The notes below the pieces were generated by a model. That model was not told the origin of the DNA and searched no databases. It worked only from the letters and a program-made list of their open reading frames with translations. Below, in pieces: positions 1 through 4,966 of a DNA stretch of 5,288 bases. The position numbers were made by a program, and so were the translations under genes. Position 1 is the stretch's first letter, and each line of letters starts with the position of its first letter. Origin of the DNA: an uncultured Bacilli bacterium (GTDB lineage: Bacteria > Bacillota_I > Bacilli_A > RF39 > UBA660); NCBI GenBank assembly GCA_947623845.1, contig CANQHM010000062.1:1-5288 (forward strand). Direction: 5' to 3'.

Positions 1-531
1 AAAGTAATTACACTTGTACAATTAGGTTGTATGGTAACATTGTTATTAATACTTGGTAATAGTTCGGGTGCGGTTAAGACGCAAAAGACGAATGCTAATT
101 TAAATAAGACAATAGATTTAATAGCAATGAGTAATAAAGTTGATGAAATAGTAGCTAATGATATATATGCGGTTAAAGAAACAATGATTGGTAGTTTAAC
201 GGGTTATGCAGCGGATTGTCCTTTATGTAATGGCCATTTAGGATGTAATGGGCAAGATGTTAGAGATAAGACTGTAACTTATAATGATAGTGATTATGGA
301 ACTTTAAGAATTGTGGCGGCATCCCAATATAATTTAGCGTGTGGTAGTGTGGTTAAAATCGATTACTCAATGGATGGTAATGATGAAATATATGCAATTG
401 TGCTTGATCGAGGAGTTGGAGGAACTGCTCTAGACTTACTTGTAGAAAGTGAAGAATACGCATATAAATATGTGGGCAGACGAAATGTTAGTTACGATGT
501 ATTAAGATATGGATGGAATAAAAGCGAGTAG
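1..531 (+). CDS. 3D-domain (YabE/YuiC-like) cell-wall protein, 5' truncated by window edge
   Basis: The frame is open from base 1 through the first ATG at 31, and no clear ribosome site precedes that ATG. The true start is therefore probably upstream. Numbering from the ATG at 31, a hydrophobic stretch (about residues 1-9, preceded by more apolar residues) looks like a membrane anchor or signal peptide. A linker follows, then a C-terminal 3D domain (about 55-162) with TGYAADCPLC, IVAAS, VLDRGVGG, ALDLL and the closing VGRRNVSYDVLRYGW. Proteins with this fold are MltA-like and are linked to peptidoglycan cleavage. Two of the three name-giving aspartates are visible (D126, D135); the first is Ser98. 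Four cysteines (63, 66, 72, 104) suggest a family subtype with disulfides or metal binding. In B. subtilis the 3D protein YabE lies just upstream of rnmV-ksgA; here rnmV is missing. The domain call is good; enzymatic activity is uncertain. Confidence 0.8.
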   Translation, partial: KVITLVQLGCMVTLLLILGNSSGAVKTQKTNANLNKTIDLIAMSNKVDEIVANDIYAVKETMIGSLTGYAADCPLCNGHLGCNGQDVRDKTVTYNDSDYGTLRIVAASQYNLACGSVVKIDYSMDGNDEIYAIVLDRGVGGTALDLLVESEEYAYKYVGRRNVSYDVLRYGWNKSE

Positions 532-545
532 AAACTTGCTTTTTT
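520..545 (+). terminator. Rho-independent terminator overlapping the 3D-protein stop codon
   Basis: AAGCGAGT (522-529) pairs with ACTTGCTT (534-541), with one G-U wobble and the loop AGAA. Flanking A-T pairs extend the stem, and a run of six T ends at 545. The stop codon (529-531) lies inside the hairpin. The rsmA ribosome site begins directly after the T run, so some read-through into rsmA is likely unless rsmA has its own promoter. Confidence 0.65.
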
Positions 546-559
546 AAAGAGGTTAAGAT

Positions 560-1309
560 ATGGATTTTGAATTTAAGAAGAGTTTAGGACAAAATTTTTT
601 GAATAATGAGAAAGTTTTAGACCAAATTAGTAATTTAGCGGAGATGGAAGATAAACAAATTTTAGAAATTGGTCCTGGAGCAGGAGCGTTAACGAAGCAT
701 TTAGTTAAAAAAGGAAAAGTTTTAGCTATCGAAACCGATAAAAGATTAAAAGAATATTTAGATAAAATAGATAATTTAGAAGTAATATATGAAGATGTAA
801 TGCAACTGGATATTGATAAATTACTTCCCAAAGATACAGTAGTAGTAGCAAACTTACCTTATTATATTACAACACCAATAATTACAAAGTTAATGAGATG
901 TAATAAAATAAAGGAAATGATTTTGATGGTTCAAAAGGAAGTTGCAGAAAGAATATGCGCCAAACCGCATACCAAAGATTATGGGTATTTTACGGTTATG
1001 GTTCAAAGTAGATTTGATGTTACGTTAGAGTTGGTAGTAGGGAAAGAAAATTTTACCCCAGTACCAAAAGTAGATAGTGCGGTGATTAAACTAGTTAGAA
1101 ATGAAAAGATAGATGATAGTTTAGGAGAAAAGTTTGAAAAGTTAGTAAAAGATGCGTTTATGATGAAAAGAAAAAATTTAAAGAACAATTTGAAAAATTA
1201 TGATTTAGATAAGATAGAAGAAGTATTAAAGAAATATAATTTAACTTTACAAGCGAGAGCCGAGGAAATTTCAGTATTAGGATTTATAGAGATAGTCAAA
1301 GTTTTATAA
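560..1309 (+). CDS. rsmA: 16S rRNA (adenine(1518)-N6/adenine(1519)-N6)-dimethyltransferase
   Basis: RsmA (KsgA) uses S-adenosylmethionine to dimethylate two adjacent adenines in the 3'-terminal helix of 16S rRNA, a late step in 30S subunit assembly in the cytoplasm. Visible motifs in order are: KSLGQNFL near the N-terminus (7-14); the SAM-binding loop LEIGPGAGALT (35-45); the acidic residue of motif II in AIETD (56-60); the catalytic NLPY (98-101); FTPVPKVDS (165-173); KRKNLKNNL (203-211); and a C-terminal RAEEIS (233-238). At 249 residues it is shorter than B. subtilis KsgA (292), mainly in the C-terminal helical domain, but all core motifs are present. The ATG at 560 follows AAGAGG (547-552) with 7 bases of spacing. 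No strong promoter lies between it and the upstream gene. A weak candidate inside that gene is TTGTAG (440-445), 17 bases, TATAAA (463-468). Confidence 0.97.
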   Translation: MDFEFKKSLGQNFLNNEKVLDQISNLAEMEDKQILEIGPGAGALTKHLVKKGKVLAIETDKRLKEYLDKIDNLEVIYEDVMQLDIDKLLPKDTVVVANLPYYITTPIITKLMRCNKIKEMILMVQKEVAERICAKPHTKDYGYFTVMVQSRFDVTLELVVGKENFTPVPKVDSAVIKLVRNEKIDDSLGEKFEKLVKDAFMMKRKNLKNNLKNYDLDKIEEVLKKYNLTLQARAEEISVLGFIEIVKVL

Positions 1310-1320
1310 CTTTGATTTTT
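1296..1320 (+). terminator. Rho-independent terminator overlapping the rsmA stop codon
   Basis: TCAAAGTT (1296-1303) pairs perfectly with AACTTTGA (1308-1315) around the loop TTAT, followed by five T (1316-1320). The stem has few G-C pairs, so termination may be partial. The rsmA stop codon (1307-1309) lies at the loop and the start of the 3' arm. Confidence 0.6.
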
Positions 1321-1339
1321 AAATTTGCCAAATAATGTA

Positions 1340-1370
1340 AAAAGTCTAGAATACTTGACTTTTACTAGAC
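1340..1370 (+). promoter_or_regulatory. Nested inverted repeats around the -35 box (possible operator)
   Basis: Two perfect inverted repeats share bases. GTCTAG (1344-1349) matches CTAGAC (1365-1370) across 15 bases. AAAAGTC (1340-1346) matches GACTTTT (1357-1363) across 10 bases. Both surround or overlap the -35 box TTGACT. This placement fits a binding site for a dimeric regulator, but short repeats in AT-rich DNA can arise by chance. Confidence 0.35.
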
Positions 1371-1384
1371 ATTAAGCATATAAT
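1355..1384 (+). promoter_or_regulatory. Sigma-A-type promoter of the secreted coiled-coil protein gene
   Basis: TTGACT (1355-1360), an 18-base spacer, and a perfect TATAAT (1379-1384). Transcription would begin near 1391, leaving a leader of about 40 bases before the ATG at 1433. The match to the vegetative consensus is strong. The -10 region lies in the block TTAAGCATATAAT, which recurs upstream of yabG. Confidence 0.75.
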
Positions 1385-1394
1385 ATAGGCATAA

Positions 1395-1415
1395 ATAAAT
1401 ATTTTAAATATTTAT
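1395..1415. repeat. Perfect AT-only palindrome in the 5' leader
   Basis: ATAAATATTT (1395-1404) is followed by one central T and then its exact reverse complement AAATATTTAT (1406-1415). In RNA it could fold into a weak hairpin of about eight A-U pairs, ending two bases before the ribosome site GAGGGGAG (1418-1425). It may affect leader stability or translation; it is also of low sequence complexity. Confidence 0.4.
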
Positions 1416-1432
1416 ATGAGGGGAGATATGTT

Positions 1433-2839
1433 ATGAAAAAATTATCATTAAAAACTGTAACAGGTTTAGTATTAACATCAAGTTTAGTAGGAGTAGGAGC
1501 TTTTGTTCTAGCAACGGGAAAAGATTCAAATAATTCTTATGCTAGTGAAACTAGTAGTAAGGAAACTTTAAATTATACAGCAAAAACCGTAGAAGAAGCA
1601 GAACAAGAAGTATTAAATGCGGAGGCAGAAAAAAAGGATGCGGATGCAGCGGTTAAAAAAGCCGAAAACTTAAAAGCAGAAGCGGAACAAGAATTAAAAA
1701 ATGCTAAAACAGAAGAAGAAATTAAAGTAGCAAAAGAAAAAGTTGCAAAAGCGGAGGAAACTTTAAAAGAAGCAACTAAAGTTCAAGAACAAGCGCAAGC
1801 TAAAGTAGATGAAGCGACAAAAGTAGTAGAAGAAACTAAAGCTGAAGTTAAGAAAGCTCAAAAAGAAGAAGTTGCTAAAGAAGAAAATAAGAAAGAACCT
1901 GAAGTAACTGTTACACCTGCTAAAATGGAAACTGAAAAAACTACGGCAACGGAAGAAAAGGAACAAGAAAAAGAAACTACAACCGATGAAGCATCTGCGC
2001 AAATGATTGTAAATGTCGCTAAGAAAACAAAGAATGCTCTTTCTTTAACAGTTTATGATATTAATAATAAATGGGCGAAGAAATATAACAATACTGGTAG
2101 TGAATTAATTACTTATTATAGTGGATCTAGTGCTTCTAATGGAAAAGTTGGAGTATTATATTCATATACTAGTACTGGTAATGGAAATGGAAGTTCTAAA
2201 CAACAATCATTATTTAAAGAAATGAATGTAGCTAACTTTACTATACCAAATGCTTCTAGTGTTAAAGATGCAGGAAAAGAATGGGAAATGCAATTTAGTG
2301 GTAAAAGAACGGTGGGAGTTCCAGAATTAAATTTACTAAATACAGGAGTTTTAAATGCTGAACTTTATACAACAGCTTCTAGTTTAGTAAATGGTAGTGC
2401 TAAAGGATTATTACAAAATGTAGTTTATTATAAAGTAACATTAAATAAAGCAGATGTAATAAAATGGTTAGGAACATACTATAATACTAATAATGCTACA
2501 GATCTTAATAATAATAAAGTTGATTCAATTGAAATAATTGTTGGTATATCTAATGGGTATGTAACTTATATTTCAAATGTTAATAATAACAATACTAGAG
2601 GATTTGAAATAATGGCAGGTCAAAATGGAAAATTTACTTCTGGGAAGTATTTAAAATTTGAAGTAGTATTAACTAATGCTAATAGTACGTTAGTACCTAC
2701 AAAAGAAGAAATGGGTTTAAGTGATGATGCCGTATCAACATTAGAAGAAGAGTATAAAGCTCATTATGGATGTAAAAAAGAGTGGGTTTATGGTGATGAA
2801 AAATATGGAGATTATTACTACTGGGTTTGTAATCCATAA
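1433..2839 (+). CDS. Secreted Ala/Glu/Lys-rich coiled-coil surface protein of unknown function
   Basis: The 468-residue product starts with a typical signal peptide: MKK, a hydrophobic core to about residue 27, and likely cleavage near SYA-SE at 37-38. Residues about 51-150 form a highly charged A/E/K-rich segment with AEA, KKAE and VAKAEE repeats, predicted to be a long coiled coil like those of Gram-positive surface proteins. A Thr/Glu/Lys-rich linker follows (about 151-190). The C-terminal part (about 191-468) is rich in Asn, Ser, Tyr and Thr and looks like a beta-rich globular domain I do not recognise. It ends in a Tyr/Trp-rich tail with the protein's only two cysteines, C447 and C466, probably disulfide-bonded. 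No LPXTG motif, lipobox or terminal membrane segment is seen, so it is either released or held non-covalently. The ATG at 1433 follows GAGGGGAG with 7 bases of spacing. It has its own promoter and terminator. A role on the vegetative surface or in the spore envelope are both possible; neither is shown. Confidence 0.85.
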   Translation: MKKLSLKTVTGLVLTSSLVGVGAFVLATGKDSNNSYASETSSKETLNYTAKTVEEAEQEVLNAEAEKKDADAAVKKAENLKAEAEQELKNAKTEEEIKVAKEKVAKAEETLKEATKVQEQAQAKVDEATKVVEETKAEVKKAQKEEVAKEENKKEPEVTVTPAKMETEKTTATEEKEQEKETTTDEASAQMIVNVAKKTKNALSLTVYDINNKWAKKYNNTGSELITYYSGSSASNGKVGVLYSYTSTGNGNGSSKQQSLFKEMNVANFTIPNASSVKDAGKEWEMQFSGKRTVGVPELNLLNTGVLNAELYTTASSLVNGSAKGLLQNVVYYKVTLNKADVIKWLGTYYNTNNATDLNNNKVDSIEIIVGISNGYVTYISNVNNNNTRGFEIMAGQNGKFTSGKYLKFEVVLTNANSTLVPTKEEMGLSDDAVSTLEEEYKAHYGCKKEWVYGDEKYGDYYYWVCNP

Positions 2840-2858
2840 TTAGAAATAAAATATTTAA

Positions 2859-2895
2859 GAAGTATCAGGTAGAGAAATTTACTTGATATTTTTTT
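2859..2895 (+). terminator. Rho-independent terminator after the coiled-coil protein gene
   Basis: A stem of about 11-12 pairs joins AGTATCAGGTA (2861-2871) to TACTTGATATT (2880-2890), with two G-U wobbles and an 8-base loop. A run of seven T (2889-2895) follows. It separates this gene from yabG. Confidence 0.8.
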
Positions 2896-2896
2896 G

Positions 2897-2925
2897 TTAT
2901 GAAAATTTAGTTTTAAGCATATAAT
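2897..2925 (+). promoter_or_regulatory. Probable yabG promoter, sigma type unclear
   Basis: GCATATAAT (2917-2925) contains a perfect sigma-A -10 (TATAAT, 2920-2925), but no good -35 lies at the right distance (TTATGA at 2897-2902 is poor). The same bases read as CATATAAT resemble the CATA-type -10 used by mother-cell sigma factors E and K; yabG is sigma-K-dependent in B. subtilis. The choice between them is inference. The block TTAAGCATATAAT (2913-2925) is identical to 1372-1384. Confidence 0.45.
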
Positions 2926-2941
2926 TTAGTGGTGAGTTTAG

Positions 2942-3724
2942 ATGATTAAAAAAGGGGATTATGTTACAAGAAATAGTTATAAAAATGATACTATTTTTTT
3001 AGTTTTAAATATTAAAGGAGAGATTGCTTACTTAAAAGGAGTAGATGTTAGGTTATATGCGGATAGTGAGTTAGATGATTTAGTAAAAGTAGATGAACCT
3101 AAAGAGACAATGGAAGAAGATAAAAAAATACGGGAAGAAATATTAGATGAGGTTTTAGATAGAAGTGAATTTTTTTATCTACCTGGGAAGATTTTGCATA
3201 TAGATGGAGATAGGGATTACTTAAATAGATGTATGAAATTTTATAAAGATGCAAATGTTTATGCCGTAGGTAAGGTAGTAGAAGAAGATACTTTAGCAAA
3301 AAATATTAGAACTTATTTAGAAGAAGTAAAACCCGATATTGTAATTATTACGGGACATGATGCTTATTATGAAAAAAAGGGCGTTAAAGAAGATATAAAT
3401 AATTATAAGAATAGTAAAAATTTTATTGAAGCAGTTAGAGAAGCAAGAAAGTATGAAAAAAGTCATGAAAAATTAATTATTATAGCAGGAGCTTGTCAAA
3501 GTGATTATGAAGAATTAATTAAAGCGGGGGCAAATTTTGCTTCAAGTCCGAAACGAGTCAATATCCATGCGTTAGATCCTGCGATTATTGCAGTATCAGT
3601 AGCAATGTGTGAACGTAATAAAGAAATAGATTTAATTCATTTACTTGAGAAAACTAAATATGGAAGTGATGGAATAGGAGGAATTATTACGAATGGAACG
3701 ATGTATGTGGGGTATCCAAGATGA
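2942..3724 (+). CDS. yabG: Sporulation-specific protease YabG
   Basis: YabG is a mother-cell protease that trims spore-coat proteins and, in some clostridia, germination proteins. The 260-residue product (about 290 in B. subtilis) covers the family from end to end. It has an N-terminal small beta domain starting MIKKGDYVTR, a charged linker (about 50-76), then the conserved core: PGKILHIDGD (81-90), PDIVIITGHDAYY (131-143), and IIAGACQSDYEELIKAGANF (180-199, containing Cys185). SSPKRVNIHALDP (201-213) follows, and the C-terminus is GIGGIITNGTMYVGYPR. Cys185 in the GACQS motif is the likely catalytic nucleophile, with His139 as a candidate partner. The ATG at 2942 follows GGTGAG (2931-2936). 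The stop codon overlaps the veg start as ATGA. It has no signal peptide, in keeping with action in the mother cell. Confidence 0.96.
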   Translation: MIKKGDYVTRNSYKNDTIFLVLNIKGEIAYLKGVDVRLYADSELDDLVKVDEPKETMEEDKKIREEILDEVLDRSEFFYLPGKILHIDGDRDYLNRCMKFYKDANVYAVGKVVEEDTLAKNIRTYLEEVKPDIVIITGHDAYYEKKGVKEDINNYKNSKNFIEAVREARKYEKSHEKLIIIAGACQSDYEELIKAGANFASSPKRVNIHALDPAIIAVSVAMCERNKEIDLIHLLEKTKYGSDGIGGIITNGTMYVGYPR

Positions 3725-3933
3725 ATCTAGATAATGTTAAAAATAAAGTTAGTGAATTATTAAATAAAGAAATAGTATTAAGAGTAAGTGCTAATAGAAG
3801 TAAAAAATGTTTAATAAAAGGCGTAGTTACGGGGATTTATCCAAGACATTTTACCATATTAGTAGATGATGGGGTAAGAAGTTTTACCTATGCTGATGTG
3901 GCGATTGGGGAAGTTTTGATATATAAAGCATAA
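3721..3933 (+). CDS. veg: Veg family protein
   Basis: A 70-residue small basic protein of the Veg family (DUF1021), whose B. subtilis member has 86 residues and stimulates biofilm gene expression. Matching features are the N-terminal helix (NVKNKVSELLNKEIVLRVSA), GVVTGIYPRHFTI (34-46) and SFTYADV (54-60). The usual Gly-Gly-Arg-Lys segment after the first strand is altered here to NRSKK (25-29), and the C-terminal tail is shorter. The ATG overlaps the yabG stop by 4 bases, and GGGG (3709-3712) lies 8 bases upstream as a ribosome site. I see no separate promoter or terminator, so it is probably co-transcribed with yabG. That is unlike B. subtilis, where veg has a strong vegetative promoter. Confidence 0.9.
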   Translation: MNLDNVKNKVSELLNKEIVLRVSANRSKKCLIKGVVTGIYPRHFTILVDDGVRSFTYADVAIGEVLIYKA

Positions 3934-3951
3934 AAAAATGTACGTTAATAC

Positions 3952-3980
3952 TTGCAAAGTTTTAAAAAATGGATTAAAAT
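3952..3980 (+). promoter_or_regulatory. Sigma-A-type promoter of spoVG
   Basis: TTGCAA (3952-3957), 17 bases, TAAAAT (3975-3980): five of six matches in the -10 and four of six in the -35. Transcription would begin near 3987, giving a leader of about 34 bases with AGAAGGAG (4006-4013) placed 7 bases before the ATG. A sigma-H site, as known for B. subtilis spoVG, is not clear here: TGGATTA (3970-3976) resembles its -35, but no GAAT follows at the right place. Confidence 0.65.
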
Positions 3981-4020
3981 GTAATTAGAGTTAGTAGATA
4001 ACTTTAGAAGGAGTCAGAAT

Positions 4021-4281
4021 ATGAAAATTACATCTGTAAACGTTCGTAAAATCGAAAAAGAAGGATCAAGAATGAAAGGTATTGCATCTATAGTATTAGA
4101 TGATGCTTTTGCAGTTCATGATATTAGAGTTATTGAAGGAGATAATGGTTTATTTATCGCTATGCCTAGTAGAAAAACTGCTACGGGTGATTATAGAGAT
4201 ATAGCTCATCCTATTAATCAAGATGCAAGAAAAATGCTTGAAGATGCAATTATAGCAGAATATAATAAAGTAGAAGAATAA
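4021..4281 (+). CDS. spoVG: Septation/regulatory protein SpoVG
   Basis: SpoVG is a small nucleic-acid-binding regulator that affects asymmetric septation during sporulation, and virulence, capsule and cell-wall traits in other Firmicutes. The 86-residue product covers the conserved family: [11 protein letters not shown] at the N-terminus, [21 protein letters not shown] (20-40), [11 protein letters not shown] (42-52) and YRDIAHPIN (58-66), then a helix ending in EEY-like residues. The variable C-terminal tail is short (97 residues in B. subtilis). It has the strongest ribosome site in the window (AGAAGGAG, 7 bases spacing) and uses AAC, CGT and ATC codons near its start, unlike its AT-biased neighbours. 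Both fit high expression. It has its own promoter and terminator. Confidence 0.97.
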   Translation: MKITSVNVRKIEKEGSRMKGIASIVLDDAFAVHDIRVIEGDNGLFIAMPSRKTATGDYRDIAHPINQDARKMLEDAIIAEYNKVEE

Positions 4282-4301
4282 AGACCTAATGGTCTTTTTT
4301 T
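4280..4301 (+). terminator. Rho-independent terminator after spoVG
   Basis: A perfect 7-pair stem, AAAGACC (4280-4286) with GGTCTTT (4291-4297), around the tetraloop TAAT, followed by four more T. The stem starts inside the spoVG stop codon (4279-4281). This is the cleanest terminator in the window. Confidence 0.85.
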
Positions 4302-4335
4302 AATGCTTGTTTAATATACTTTATTGGGTGATATG

Positions 4336-4626
4336 ATGGATAAAGTAATGGAAGCTTTAGAGGTATCTAGTAGTGAAGTAAGAATTATTGATAGAAAGAA
4401 AGTTATCTTAACAGGGTTAAAGAAGTTAGTTAGTTTTGATCCCGAAGAATTTTTAATGGAAACTAATTTAGGAACATTACTATTAAAAGGGGATGGATTA
4501 GAAATAATTAAGTTAGATACAGTAGATGGTTCGATATCAATAAAAGGACAGGTATTAGGATATAATTATATTGATGGTAATATTAAAAATAAAAATAATG
4601 GATTAGTAGCAAAGTTATTTAAGTAA
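4336..4626 (+). CDS. yabP: Sporulation protein YabP
   Basis: A 96-residue member of the YabP/YqfC family, expressed in the mother cell under sigma-E in B. subtilis and linked to spore envelope assembly. The family pattern is clear: ILTGLKKLVSFDPEEFLMET (24-43), then G46-T-LLLKGDGLEI, then VDGSISIKGQVLGYNYI (63-79) and a C-terminal KLFK. I chose the ATG at 4336 because the GGTGAT ribosome sequence (4327-4332) best fits that distance. An in-frame ATG at 4333 and a TTG at 4324 are possible but worse placed. A weak promoter-like TATACT (4315-4320) lies upstream without a convincing -35. The stop codon overlaps the yabQ start by one base (TAATG). Confidence 0.92.
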   Translation: MDKVMEALEVSSSEVRIIDRKKVILTGLKKLVSFDPEEFLMETNLGTLLLKGDGLEIIKLDTVDGSISIKGQVLGYNYIDGNIKNKNNGLVAKLFK

Positions 4627-4916
4627 TGGATATTAAATTACAATTATATTGTTTTTTAGTTTCTTTTCTTTATGGATTAGGAGTAGGAATTAGTTCATTA
4701 TGGCATTTTAGATTAGTAGAGAAAAGAAGAGTAATTGATTATGTCCTAACAGCAATGTATGTTTATATTGTCGTAGTGTTATATATTGTAATTATGTATC
4801 GCGTTAATAGGGGAATGTTTCATATTTATTTTGCGTTCTTTATTGGAATAGGGGTATATTTTGGGAGAAAAGTAAAATTTTTGCAAAAGGATGTAAAGAA
4901 GAAGAAATCTTATTGA
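4626..4916 (+). CDS. yabQ: Spore cortex biosynthesis protein YabQ
   Basis: YabQ is a membrane protein of the forespore envelope needed for cortex formation in B. subtilis. The 96-residue product has three likely membrane segments (about 7-26, 38-58 and 64-81) and a basic tail (KKKKSY). It shows the family pattern: YGLGVGI near the first helix, a basic loop (RLVEKRR), DYVLTAMY, and the NRG motif followed by IYFAFFIGIGVYF (67-79). The usual N-G-E-x-R-x-Y is changed here to NRGMFHIY. It is much shorter than the 211-residue B. subtilis protein and consists of little more than the conserved membrane domain. It starts on the last base of the yabP stop (TAATG) without a good ribosome site, so translation probably depends on yabP. 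Confidence 0.88.
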   Translation: MDIKLQLYCFLVSFLYGLGVGISSLWHFRLVEKRRVIDYVLTAMYVYIVVVLYIVIMYRVNRGMFHIYFAFFIGIGVYFGRKVKFLQKDVKKKKSY

Positions 4917-4927
4917 CTTCTTTTTTT
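4895..4927 (+). terminator. Possible weak terminator at the end of yabQ
   Basis: AAAGAAGAAG (4895-4904) can pair with CTTCTTTTTT (4917-4926), with one G-U pair and a 12-base loop that holds the yabQ stop codon. Much of the T run is used up in the stem, so it is at best a weak terminator. Confidence 0.3.
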
Positions 4928-4941
4928 AATCTTCTTATAAT
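4913..4941 (+). promoter_or_regulatory. Near-consensus sigma-A promoter of divIC
   Basis: TTGACT (4913-4918), a 17-base spacer, and a perfect TATAAT (4936-4941). This is the best vegetative promoter match in the window. The -35 box contains the yabQ stop codon TGA (4914-4916). It lets divIC be transcribed in growing cells apart from yabP-yabQ. Transcription would begin near 4948, about 19 bases before the ATG. Confidence 0.85.
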
Positions 4942-4966
4942 TAAGTTAAAGTAGGGGTGATATGCT

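Noticed and set aside
553..831. Antisense open frame of 92 codons opposite rsmA
   Set aside because: It lies wholly over the well-supported rsmA reading frame, has no ribosome site, and its composition (Ser, Lys, Phe, Leu) is the reverse reading of AT-rich codons.
1003..1188. Antisense open frame of 61 codons in rsmA
   Set aside because: Shadow of the rsmA C-terminal coding region, with no start signals or recognisable domain.
1763..2002. Antisense open frame of 79 codons, very rich in Phe
   Set aside because: It is the complement of the GAA/AAA-rich coiled-coil coding region; the Phe-Ser-Phe runs are an expected by-product.
2501..2536. EF-hand or dockerin-like calcium loop (DLNNNKVDSIEI)
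   Set aside because: D357, N359 and N361 fit the first ligands, but the conserved Gly and the acidic residue at position 12 are missing and there is no second copy.
2697..2839. LPXTG-type sorting signal at the C-terminus of the coiled-coil protein
   Set aside because: No LPXTG-like motif, hydrophobic segment and basic tail are present; LVPTKEE is followed by charged and polar residues.
3099..3299. Antisense open frame of 66 codons in yabG
   Set aside because: Shadow of yabG; no ribosome site or conserved sequence.
4324..4335. TTG start for yabP at 4324
   Set aside because: It has no ribosome site upstream, and the GGTGAT sequence would lie inside the coding region; the ATG at 4336 is better placed.
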